DNA of 49,877 nucleotides from NCBI GenBank assembly GCA_943704525.1, contig CALSCQ010002040.1, positions 1 to 49,877 on the forward strand, in the 5' to 3' direction. How positions within the stretch are numbered: the first letter of the stretch is position 1; each line of letters opens with the position of its first letter. The notes below the pieces were generated by a model. It was not told the DNA's origin. It worked only from the letters and a program-made list of their open reading frames with translations, and did not search any database. This DNA is from Pigoraptor vietnamica. Lineage: Eukaryota > Opisthokonta > Filasterea. Positions 40,401 to 49,877 of the stretch are shown in pieces. The position numbers and the translations under genes are program-made.

Positions 40401-43400
40401 GAAGAACGGCTTCGTGTCGATTGCGGACGGTTCCGGGGCTGGCGGAAAGGGGGAAGTACGCGCCACACGACTCGGCGCGGCGGCGATTGCGTCGTCGCTC
40501 TCTACCGAGGAAGCCGCGATCCTGTTGACGGAGCTGGAGAGGGCGCAGGAGTCGTATCTCCTGAAGGGCGAGCTCTTCACGATCTTTCAGCTGACGCCCG
40601 TTCGTGGGCTGTTGAATGTCGACGTTGAGCAGTGGGCGCACTATTTCGCTCTGTTCAACCGGCTGGCCGACCTCGATAGGACGGAGGACGTGCTGGGACT
40701 GTCGCCGTCGGAAGTTCGCGGTGCGGCAGAGGCGCTCAAGTTGCCTGTCGGCGTCCTCTTCACGCTTGGGCACAACGATGTGGCGAAGACCGATCCGAAC
40801 CGGATCCGGTGGAGCCGCTTCTTTGCCGCCCTCATTCTCTACGCGATGGTGACGGAAAAGCCGCTCTGCCGCGTCGCCGAGACCTTCTGCCAGAGCAGGT
40901 GAGACAGCTTCCGTTGCCAGGCCCGTGGGGAGGAGGGCGAACTGTCAGTAGCGTTGTTGTGCATAAGATTTACCTGCCCCGAAGGTAGCGCGCGCGGCAA
41001 ATGGGCTCACGTTGCGCTGAATGCAACGCAGGGACGTCGTCCAGTCGCTGCAGCAGAGGGCCGCAACTCACGCGGGGATGGTCACTGCCTTCTGCGAACG
41101 GCTTGGTTGGGAGAACTTGCGCGGCCTCTTCGAGTCGTATCAGCAGCGGTTCGATTCCGGAGTGGCCGCGCAACTGTGCGACCTCGTCAGGTGACTGGAG
41201 CCCTGTCAAATCAATATGTATCCTTTGTGATGATGTATTGTATTGACGCCGAAACGCCGCAGGATACCACCGCCAGAGATGACCCGCCCTCGCGCGCGGA
41301 CGCTGTTCGACGCCGGGTTGAAGTCTGTCGCTCACGTTGCGAATGCGGGGGAGAAGGCCGTCGGGACCGTGCTTGTCGCCGCGCTTCCCTTCCAGGCCGA
41401 AGCCCACGTGATTTCAGCCGAGAGGGCGGTCGCCGCACGACTTGTCGCGCACGCGCGCTCCATCTTGGAGCACGAGAAGCGCGAGCAAGAGCACGCCACA
41501 GACGTCCTCATGCGGCGACTGGGCGCCGGCGAATCCTCTGCTCACTCTGCGGAGGAAGATGTCGGAGGAGACTGCCCTGCGGAGTACGTGCAGGCGCTGG
41601 AGCGAGTGGAGTGCAGTACGGCCGACGCTTGGGGTGAGCTCGAGCGGGAATGGTTGGCGGCGGAAGAGTGTGCGGTCGCACTCTCGAGAGACCGACAGAC
41701 GCTCGCGGTCACGTGGGGTGACGCGCAACGCGCCTATCTGGTTCCGCTGTGCGCGCCTGATAGGGACGCTCGTCCTGCGCAGGTGTGCGCGCCGGCAGCC
41801 GCCCTCCTCGGCGCGGCCTTCGGGCGTAGTGCGACAGTCGTTGCGTTCCGCTGCAAGAGCCTCGTCGTGAACCTGGAGAGAATGGGCGTGCGCGTGTCAC
41901 GGCAGATTGTCCTCCGCGATCCCCTCGTGTCAGCCTGGATACTGAATCACGTGCCGGACACAAAGGATGCGTCGCTGAACACGCTGACAATGGCGGTGCT
42001 CGGCACATGGATTGACGCCGACGACCTCTGCCGCGCCGCAAGCGTGGTGCTGCGCCTCGAACGCCTCTTGGCGGTCGGGTTGGAGAAGCTGTCGCCGGCG
42101 CTCGCGCAGACGTATGTCGACGTGGAAATGCCGGCGATGCACCTCGCTGCCCGTGTGCAGCTGGCTGGTATTGCGTTTGACAGGTGAGCAGTAGTGCGTA
42201 GGGATGCCGCATGTTCCAGACGCAGCATCGTACTATCTTGCAGTTGTACGTCAATCTGGGGAATGTGCAGGAATCTCACGCGAATTGTCTCGTAGCGCCA
42301 TGTGGACGGCATGCCAGCGCGCGGCAGTGACCGCGCTCTCTGCGCTGCGGAACGAGTGCCAGCGACTGGCGGGCAAGCCCTTTAGGCTCGAGTCGCACGA
42401 CGAAGTCGCGCGTGTGCTCTATGTGGACCTGGGCCTCAACCCGGAGGCCGCCCTGGAGTGTCAGTCCGACTCACCGGGGTACGCGAACGGCAGTGAGGGC
42501 GCTGTTGCACACACGGCGAGCGGTCCGTTTGCGTCGCCGAAGAAGTTGGCGCTGAGCAAGCGGACGGGGCTCCCGTCGACGAAGCGACACGTGCTCGAGG
42601 CAATGATGCGGAGGGAGGGCATGCACCCGATCGTCGCGGCGATTTACGAGTGGCGGCGCCTATACAAAATTGTGACGAGGTGCGCAATGGGGTCTTGACG
42701 GAGGTGCTGTCGTCTGTGTGCCTCCATGTTGCCCTTGCTCTATGTTGCCCTTGCTCTATGTTGCCCTTGCTCTATGTTGCCCTTGCTCTATGTTGCCCTT
42801 GCTCTATGTTGCCCTTGCTCTTGTCTCGTCCCCGTTCCGTGCAGTTGCTGAAAGCACTTTTTTGTTTTGCCTCTTCCGCTGCAGGACCCTTCCGGCCGTT
42901 TTCGACGGCAGCGGGAGCCCGTCGTCCTCCGCGAACAGGGGTGGCCGCGTGCACCCGCACTCGGACCTCACCGCGACAGGCCGCATGGCAGCGTACTCCC
43001 CTGGCGTGCAGCAGGTGCCGTCGTCATTTTCCATCACGCACCCCGTCGCGGTGTCTGCCGTGCGCGACCGGCTTGCCACCGCCCCGCCCTTCGAGTCGGT
43101 GAGCATCGTCGTCGACAGAGAAACTGGGAAGCCAGCGGCCGTTTTCAACCTGCGCGCGTCGTTCACAGCTGCGGGCGGACACGTCCTCGTGTCTGCCGAC
43201 TATTCGCAACTCGAGCTGCGCGTTCTCGCCCACCTGTCGTGCGACAAGGCGCTGCAGGCGATACTCCAGCGGCCCGGCGGCGACGTGTTTCGGCTGATAG
43301 CGGCCAAGTGGCTGTGCCAGGACCCGGACGGCGTGACGCCGGAGATGCGCACGCACGCCAAGAAAATCTGCTACGGCATAGTGTACGGCATCGGCGTGGA

Positions 43401-43887
43401 CACCCTCGCGGGTGACATGGGCGTGTCCGTGGACGCCGCAAAGAGGCACCTCGTCGAGTTCCGCAGCCTCTTCCCGCGCGCGATGGAATTCGTGAAGGCG
43501 TGCGTGGCCAAGGCGCGCGAGGACGGGTTCACGCAGACGCTCCTCCACCGCCGACGGAACCTCCCCAACCTGCACCTCAGAGAGGCCGAGCAGCGCGCGC
43601 ATGCGGAGCGTCAGGCCGTCAACACGGCGATACAGGGCTCTGCGGCCGACATTGTCAAGTGCGCCATAACCGCGGTGGAACGGAGGGTGGCGGCGACTGG
43701 CTGCCGCGCAGTGCTTGTGCTGCAGATGCACGACGAGCTGATATACGAGGTGGCCACCGGAGACGTCGAGGCGTTTGCGGCGGTGCTCCGCGAGGAGATG
43801 GAGGCGCAGACGGCGCGCCTGGGCCTCTCTGTGCCGCTGCCCGTTGTTGTGCGCACGGGGCCCAACTGGGGCCGGTTGAGCCCGTGA
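37440..43887 (+). CDS. POLQ: DNA polymerase theta (superfamily 2 helicase plus family A polymerase)
   Basis: Exons 37440-37599, 37697-40898, 41032-41190, 41263-42183, 42296-42679, 42885-43887 give 1,942 residues. The protein drives microhomology-mediated (alternative) end joining. N-terminus: about 430 residues, probably disordered, with two SPCVIE motifs. Helicase: Walker A APTSAGKT (about 459-466), DELH box (about 589-592), MSATLPNL, and motif VI QMSGRAGRKGLDT. A short Ski2-like C-terminal helical part ends in LGWENLRGLFESYQQRF and LCDLV, as in other theta helicases. Polymerase: motif A SADYSQLELRVLAHLS (Asp about 1714), O-helix RTHAKKICYGIVYGIG, and motif C MHDELIYEV (Asp about 1892). The central linker is far shorter than in human POLQ. 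For exon 5, an upstream CAG at 42270 would give an in-frame stop, so the TAG acceptor at 42295 is used. Start choice at 37440 is the least certain part. Confidence 0.95.
42722..42822. repeat. 16-bp tandem repeat, about six copies, in polymerase theta intron 5
   Basis: CTCTATGTTGCCCTTG repeats head-to-tail about six times with almost no differences. It lies within the 205-nt intron between the exons that end in IVTR and begin TLPAVF. Confidence 0.9.
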
Positions 43888-44627
43888 ATGCAGTCCAACT
43901 GTTTTTATGGCAGTGCCACCATTGTCCCAGTACGTGTCGTCTGGCGCGCGTCCTCTAGAGGCCTTATCAACTCGCGAACCAATGCGTGCCCACATGTCGG
44001 ATAGAAATGCCGGCAGAAGGAGCAATGGCATGTGAAGTGGAAGTTTTTGCGGAATTTGAACTGCACCACGAACAGGAGTGCGTGGAGCATGTGCGTATCG
44101 ACGGCGATTGCGTTCGGGCAACATTTCGCGCTGTGAGTGAGGCTTGCGCAGAATGTCGCAACACTGTGCAAGTGAGTCGCGCGCAAGTTTCGCATGTGTC
44201 GGACTCTGTCGAAAGTTTCGCCTGTCGAATTGGAATTCATATGCGAAATCGTCGCATATCCACGGCCTATTCGAAAATTTCGCATATGCGACGATTTCGC
44301 CTTTGCGACGATTAACTTCGCATATGCGATAATTTCGCACATAGGTCGACTGCCGCTATTCACATGCGAAATTCATATGCGAAATCTTCGCATTTGTCAC
44401 TCGAGCGAAAGCTTCGCACGCGTCGGACTCGGGCGAAAGCTTCGCACGTGTCGCAGTCGAGCGATCTGAGTTTAGGCCTATTCTTGCGAATTTGTGCGAA
44501 AACGTTGCTAAAACCAAACTATTTTAGCGCGCGAAAGTTTCGCATAGGCGAAAATTCCGCGCGAAAGTTTCGCGCAATCAGTAACGCCCCCGATTGCCCG
44601 TCCACGTGCTTGTTCCTAGATCGCATC
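43888..44627 (+). promoter_or_regulatory. Upstream region of the TPR gene packed with TTCGC/GCGAA motifs and E2F-type palindromes
   Basis: The stretch 44120-44580 carries about twenty TTCGC or GCGAA pentamers, often facing each other as GCGAAA-N-TTTCGC palindromes. Two stand out: 44531-44543, and a 17-mer at 44559-44575 with 8-base arms GCGCGAAA/TTTCGCGC, the E2F consensus on both strands. The latter sits about 50 nt before the start codon. CATATGCGA-type palindromes occur between about 44240 and 44380. No protein-like open frame is present. Confidence 0.6.
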
Positions 44628-47600
44628 ATGGCACATGAGCGTTGCATTTCACAGCTACCGCTGAAGACTCAAAGCGAGCGCGCGCATGCGTTGGAAATGA
44701 GCGCGGAGAGTCTCAAGGAGCAGGGCAACGCCGCCCTCAAGGGGGGCGATGCCAAGCGCGCGGTCCAGTTGTACAGGTGGGCGTGTGAGCGACACAAATT
44801 GCTGTTCACTTGCGGATTGCACGTGCATACGCCACACACGCGCACACCGCACACAAACTACACATGCACACACTACACACGCGCACACCGCACACAAACT
44901 ACACGTGCACACTCTACACACGCGCACACCGCACACAAACTACACGTGCACACACTACACACGCGCACACCGCACACACACTACACACGCGCACACCGCA
45001 CACAAACTACATATGCACACACTACACCACGCGCACACCGCACACAAACTACACATGCACACACTACACATGCACACACTACACACGCGCATGCAAGCAC
45101 ACGCACAAACTTAAGCACGGCCAAAAAGTCCGCCTTCACTTTGAGACATCATGGCGGCTGACGGTCCTTGCGTCGGCGCTCTGTTTCTCTAGCGAGGCCA
45201 TCGATCTCGACCCCAACAACCACATACTGTGGGCGAACCGTTCGGCGGCACGCTTTTCCCTCGGAGAATACCACGACTCGCTCTCTGATGCTCAGCGCGC
45301 GATCGAGATATCCCCGACGTACACCAAGGCGCACACACGCGCGGGTCAGTGCCTCTTCGCGCTCGGCCATCTGGAAGAGGCGAACGTCGCGTACAAGGCC
45401 GCGATGAAACTTGAGCCCACGAACAAGTTTGTGCTTGACCGCATGGCGGAGCTGCAGGTCAAGCGCGTGGAGGACGTGTTCTCATCGCTTGGCGCCACCT
45501 TGGGACTGGGCGCTGTGTGCGAGATGCGCGACGTCGACACCGCAATCAAGATCGGGTTCGGGGCTGCGGCGACGCACGCGCAGAATGGCCAGCGGAAGGA
45601 GCGCTGGCTGCGGGCCATGACAGGGGCCCAGCGACGCGCGATTCTGCGCACTGGCCTGAAGGAGTCGGCCGCGAGCAAGGCGATGGAGGGCGCAGCGGAG
45701 GAGTGGGAGGACACCTACTGCGACGACCTGGACAAGTACCTCGCCGCGATTGCGTCGCTCAAGCACGCGCAGACGCTCTCTGCCGTGATACCGCTGTCGG
45801 AGCTCGCGCGCCCGTCCTTTTTGATGAAGAATGCCCAGTACATTGCGCAGCTGGACGGCTTCCACACCATCGTGCGCAGCGGGGAGCGCTACGCCGACAC
45901 GGCCGGTCTGTCGAGCGTGACGGGCATTGGCGCGATGATGTCGCTGTTTCGCTGCTTTGAGGAAGCGCTCGACAAGCAGTACGAGAAGCGCGCAGAGGCG
46001 AAGCTGCGCTCGGCCGAGGGCGTGGAATTTCCGCCGGAGAACGTCGACGGTGGCTATGGACCGGGCGTCCCGACCACGCCCGCGCAGGGTGGGGATAAGG
46101 GGAAGCGCAAGCGGTTGGTGCAGCACTGTCCCGTGTGCCCCAAGTTTGACGACTCTGGGTTTGCGGCGTGCGACCTCGCGGACGACGATCGCGCGGAGCA
46201 CGAGCGCAACGTGGCCGAGCTTGGCGCCGCGGGGGCGTTTGAGTGGGTATTGCGTGCGGGTGGTCGAATCGCGCGCGTTGGGCGTGCTTGTTGTCCTATT
46301 GCGTAGCCACACTTGTGTCTTTTTGGGCGCGTCACTCTCTCTTTCGTGGTTCCCTGCTGCCCCACTTCCGCGTGGCTCACACATTCGCTGCCTCTGTGCG
46401 ACATCTGGACACGCTTCGCTGGTCGGCTAAATTGACATGCGCCGTGCAGCAATGCCCTGTTCCGCCGCTCCCTCCTGCAACTGTCTCTCGACCAGAAGGG
46501 CGCCGCCGAGATTTCGCTCGATTTGATCCAACGCCTCGCGACGAGCTCGAAGAAGGCGTCCCATGCGAACGTCGTCCTTGCGTGCACCGGTGCGTGCGGC
46601 ATGTGTGTCCATGTGAGACGCGTGTGCATGTGCGTGCGTCATGTGTGCGTGTGTGTGTGTGTGCGGCATGTGTGCGTGCCTGCAGCACTTGCGTCTGGGC
46701 AGTGTGAGGCGCGTATCTGGGCTATTTGATGACACGTGCGTGCGCGAATATTGCGTAGTCACTGCACCATGCGCCGCTTCCAGCCGTCTCATTCCCGTGG
46801 GCTTCCCACCTCTGTCCCTCACGCAGTGCTCGCGAACATCTTTGCGTTCGAGTCGAACGAGCGCGAGGTCCCGGAGGCGCTCTGCGTGGTCCTCAACGAC
46901 GTGCTCAAGATGGCCAGCGCACCGCCGTCCGCCGGACGCGCCATTGCCAACGCCGCGTTTGTCTCGCTCGAGAGCGCGCGCTCCCTCATTCGCGCGGGTA
47001 TCCTCTCCTCCATCGCGTCGACGTTGACGCGACTCAAGGTGCGGCCGCCGGCGGACCCTCACGCACCGGACAACGTGCTCGCGCGCGAGGTGATGCGCAG
47101 CATTGGGTGCATGGCGGCGCACGGCTCTCGCGACGTCGTGGAGGCCATTTTCGACTCCGGCTGCGTCCCTCCGCTGATGCAGATGGGCGAGGGGCAGCAC
47201 CCGATGGCCCACATGAACATCGCCGCGCGCGTCGCCCTCTTCCATGCGAGGGAGTCGTACGGCGAACAGACGGACGACAACGACCCCCGCGCGCTGCCCA
47301 AGGCGCAGGACGCGTTGCTCGATACACTATTCGACGTGTCGCCGTCGGCGCCGGGCGTGCGCCACGCGGACCTGTGCGACCCTTGGAACGGCAAGCGAGA
47401 GCTCGGCGTGAAGGAGGCCTTTGGCAACTGCTACCTCTTCCGCCCTGACCACAAGGGTGCGCGCTGATCCATTCTCGTTCCCACCCTCGCGCGCTTGTTG
47501 TGTGCCCATGATTTCCTTTTTCTACCTTTTGTAGGACTGTCTGGCCGTTTTTTGGGAAGGATTCGCAACGCACTTTTTTTTGGGAACGATCTCTAATGTT

Positions 47601-49133
47601 CGTCGATTTCGGGTGTTCTTTGCATGAGAGTGCTGCATGGCTGCGTGTCGCCCACACGCGCTTCCGTTCGCAGGCGTCTGCATCATGTTCGGGTCGTACT
47701 CGACGGGCGGCTCTGGATGGGTGCTGTGGGACCTCATCTTCAATGTGTACACGGGCCACACACGCGACTCGCTCTTCCTGCGCGCCAACGGTCTTCCCCG
47801 CCTCAACACGCACATCGGGCTGTTCTTCAACGACATGGGACTCCTCACGGCCAACATGTGCTCCATTCCGCCGCGCGTCGCCCTCGCACTCGCACGCACG
47901 TCGGCCAAGCTGACGCCCTTTCCGCTCGACAAGGACATGACGGACGCCCGCAAGGCCATTGAGAAGATGGTCGGGAAGGACCACGGTGGGTGGGAGTTAC
48001 GCGGTGTGCGCGTTGGCGCAGCCGACCTTCGCACACGTGCGACCTGCCCGCTGTTATTCAGCGCCTCACTGGTCCACTCTCTCCCTCCCCACGCGCACCC
48101 CTGCAGCAAGCATCCAACCGAAGGCCTCGATAGCGGCAGTTTTCGACGAGGCGCTCATAAACTCTCAGAGGCCTCCCGCCACGGACGAGCGCCTCTCTTA
48201 CGCTGCGTGGCGCGACGTGGTGGCCCATCTCTCGTGGTACCTCCTCCCGGGACACTCTGTCCTGCTTGGCCTGAACCCGCCGCCGCTCGGGGACCGCTAC
48301 CCCGTGCGGACGCCGACGGATAAGGTGCCGCCGCCGACCAAGACAACGCGGGAGGTCAGTGGAAGTTGTTGTTCGTGCGCCTCTTGTGCGCGGCAGGTCG
48401 TTCTTCCGTTGTGTGCATCAAGCGCTTGCGTCGCGAGCTGTGCGTTTTGCGCGTCTCGTCTCGCTTGTGCGCCGCCCTCCACAGTCGTCGTAGTAGACTC
48501 GATGAACAAACCCGCCCATGATCGCAAGCTGATTCGACCCCTCTTTCCCCATCGCAGTGGGTGGCGCAGTCGCTGAAGATAGTCCAGGAGAACGCCGACG
48601 CCCTCGACCTCTTCATCGCCCAGTTCAGCGGCGCCGCCTACTGGGCACACCAGCGCGGGGCGCACCTCGTCTCTCGGGAGCTCTCTCGCGCATCGACTTT
48701 TGTCGGCCGCCTCCGCGCCGCGCAGACCGGCCGTCTCCTCGAGTGCGGCCCTGCGCGCGCCATCCTCGAGCGCACCGTCCACTATGGCGGGACGCGCTAC
48801 GCCACCCTGCCGCAGGTCCTCCTAGATTTCCACTCCGAGGGGCTTGCGAAGGCCCTCTACACGCTGCTGCAGAGCGTGGCGGACACGTGTGCGCCGCGCC
48901 ACATTCCGCGCGACCCCGCGATTATCGCGTGGGGTGAGGCGGCGGCCGATGACCTCAAGGAGTGGCGCCGGACGAACGGTGGCAAAGTTCCCCCGCGTGA
49001 CGTCATCATGGACATTGTGGTCGCGGCGGGCGCGCGGCGGCTGGATGTGGGCGCGGAGTCGGCGGCGTTCGTCGCGAGTTGCTCGAAGGAGACGCTGCAC
49101 GCGCTCCTCGCGAGCGTGTGGAAGGCGCGCTAG
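44628..49133 (+). CDS. TPR-domain protein with long unrecognised C-terminal region
   Basis: Exons 44628-44776, 45193-46242, 46450-46589, 46827-47456, 47674-47985, 48107-48354, 48558-49133 give 1,034 residues. Residues about 25-130 form three tetratricopeptide repeats of the HOP/SGT kind: LKEQGNAALKGGDAKRAVQL, AIDLDPNNHILWANRSAARF and AHTRAGQCLFALGHLEEAN. Such TPRs commonly bind the EEVD tails of Hsp70/Hsp90. The remaining 900 residues are not recognised. They include ERWLRAMTGAQRRAILRTGL, a small CPVCPKF pair of cysteines, helical stretches and a conserved-looking IMFGSYSTGGSGWVLWDLIF. No signal peptide or clear membrane segment is seen. Intron phases (2, 2, 1, 1, 1, 0) join without any frame conflict, so one gene is the simplest reading, although fusion of two genes cannot be excluded. 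A Hsp90 co-chaperone role is inferred from the TPR only. Confidence 0.8.
44834..45100. repeat. 41-bp CA-rich minisatellite, about six copies, in TPR-gene intron 1
   Basis: Units begin CGCACACCGCACACAAACTA and contain TGCACACACTACACACG. One copy is shortened and one extended. They fill most of the 416-nt intron (44777-45192). Confidence 0.85.
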
Positions 49134-49420
49134 TGCGTGGCGAACGCGGCAGTGGGGCGTGAGGGGCCTTGTTGTTGTCGTGGGCGCGTGCGGCGTGATG
49201 TGTTCTTATCTATTTATAAAGGAATTTCGATTGACACTCGTATGTGGCGTCCAATCGGTCTTCTTTGAGCATCCAATGAATCGGCGAGTGCAAGTGCGTC
49301 GATGATGGCTTTGACGTTTAGTGACACACAGGGCCCTAAGGACTGCTGTGTGCACGCGCGCGAGAGCCCACGGACACAGTGCGAGTGCGCGTGTGTGCAT
49401 GCGCGCGTACGCACGTGACC
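49134..49420. other. Short convergent intergenic region
   Basis: About 287 nt between the stop codons of the TPR gene (+) and the ABCG gene (-). An ATTTATAAAGG patch near 49211 may relate to 3'-end processing. No gene is seen. Confidence 0.45.
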
Positions 49421-49623
49421 CTATCGCTTGTCGTGGCGTATGAATCGCATGCCGAGGTACGCCGTGCAACGGAAGGCTGTCATGAGGCCGCACATGACGG
49501 CAATGGTCGCACCCTGGCTTACAATCCCCATGTCACGTGCCTGGATGACCTCCTCGCCGCTCACGCCGTTGTACCACTGCCCGCTGAACTCGTTCACGAC
49601 GAGCCCGCTCAGGCCGTAGCTGT

Positions 49624-49654
<31 letters not shown>

Positions 49655-49877
49655 GGGGGGGATGCAGCGTGAGTCTGACGGGAGGTGGGTAATACATACA
49701 TGTAGGCGCAAATAGCGCAGAGGTACTCACGCCATGAAATTCGAGTAGTAGGCCCAGATCCTGAGATGAAGGCAATCGAGGGAGACTCAAGGTCAATGAA
49801 ATGCAAAATGGCACGCACCCACAAACACACAAACACACACACACACACACACGCGCGCGCGCACACAACACACAACA
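49421..49877 (-). CDS. ABCG-family transporter, C-terminal exons only (5' part beyond window)
   Basis: Two exons are visible on the minus strand: a 30-nt microexon 49760-49731 (IWAYYSNFM plus a split Ala codon) and the last exon 49619-49421 (stop TAG). Joined, they read across NFMAYGLSGLVVNEFSG, the well-known 'Y...L..NEF.G' stretch just before the last membrane helix of ABCG half-transporters. GEEVIQARDMGI matches the extracellular GEEYL-type segment, and SQGATIAVMCGLMTAFRC is the final helix. The protein ends FIRHDKR. ABCG proteins export lipids, sterols or drugs across membranes; the substrate cannot be told. To the right the sequence is a CA-rich intron that runs off the window. Confidence 0.85.
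49621..49661. repeat. (TG)n followed by a 24-base poly-G run in an ABCG intron
   Basis: Eighteen bases of TG repeat merge into about 24 consecutive G. On the coding strand this is a poly-C then CA tract directly ahead of the last exon's acceptor, acting as an unusual C-only polypyrimidine tract. Confidence 0.9.

Noticed and set aside
42271-42295. CAG acceptor at 42270 for polymerase theta exon 5
   Set aside because: Using it brings an in-frame TAG within nine codons; the acceptor at 42295 keeps the family sequence.
42722-42822. Cys/Leu/Val-rich protein stretch near the polymerase theta exon 6
   Set aside because: It is only a translation of the 16-bp intronic repeat.
43024-44340. 438-codon minus-strand frame over the polymerase domain
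   Set aside because: It is antisense to conserved polymerase theta motifs A, O-helix and C, and has no protein features of its own.

Overview
The window is nuclear DNA from a GC-rich, intron-rich eukaryote, most likely a free-living unicellular protist. The evidence is dense genes on both strands, many short GT-AG introns (mostly about 50 to 290 nt) with GTGAGT/GTGCGT/GTGGGT donors, polypyrimidine tracts before acceptors, long CA/GT microsatellites, and purely eukaryotic gene families (katanin, PMCA-type Ca2+ pump, ER PDI, DNA polymerase theta, host-cell-factor-like kelch protein, ABCG transporter). The kelch plus fibronectin gene looks like animal HCF-1, which hints at a lineage near the opisthokont/apusomonad side of the tree. 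I cannot name the species.

Layout, left to right. Positions 1-17415 (minus) hold one enormous gene that runs off the left edge: a secreted protein with a signal peptide, three IPT/TIG-like domains and about 49 tandem beta-sandwich-like modules of about 98-99 residues. I resolve 16 exons; all 15 introns are phase 1 and lie at the same point between modules. Positions 18382-19253 (plus) hold a small multi-exon gene resembling DUF4476 proteins. Positions 20437-23949 (minus) encode the HCF-1-like protein, head-to-head with katanin p60 (24649-27129, plus). Then come a class I SAM methyltransferase (27519-28984, plus), a plasma-membrane-type Ca2+-ATPase (30015-33892, plus), a protein disulfide isomerase (34289-36751, minus), DNA polymerase theta (37440-43887, plus; divergent from PDI), a TPR protein with a long unrecognised C-terminal part (44628-49133, plus), and the 3' end of an ABCG half-transporter gene (49421 to beyond the right edge, minus).

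The genes are mostly unrelated housekeeping functions and do not form a pathway. Two have a calcium/ER/secretory link (PMCA and PDI). Regulation seems to centre on short divergent promoters; two promoter regions carry E2F-type TTTCGCGC sites. All intron-exon models were built by matching donor/acceptor sites, reading phase and protein-family continuity. Every complete model except the DUF4476-like one adds up to a whole number of codons.

The most unusual content is the giant modular gene, whose single-module exons (294 or 297 nt, phase 1-1) look like a textbook exon-shuffling system; the TTCGC/GCGAA-packed promoter before the TPR gene; and tandem minisatellites sitting inside introns of five unrelated genes.
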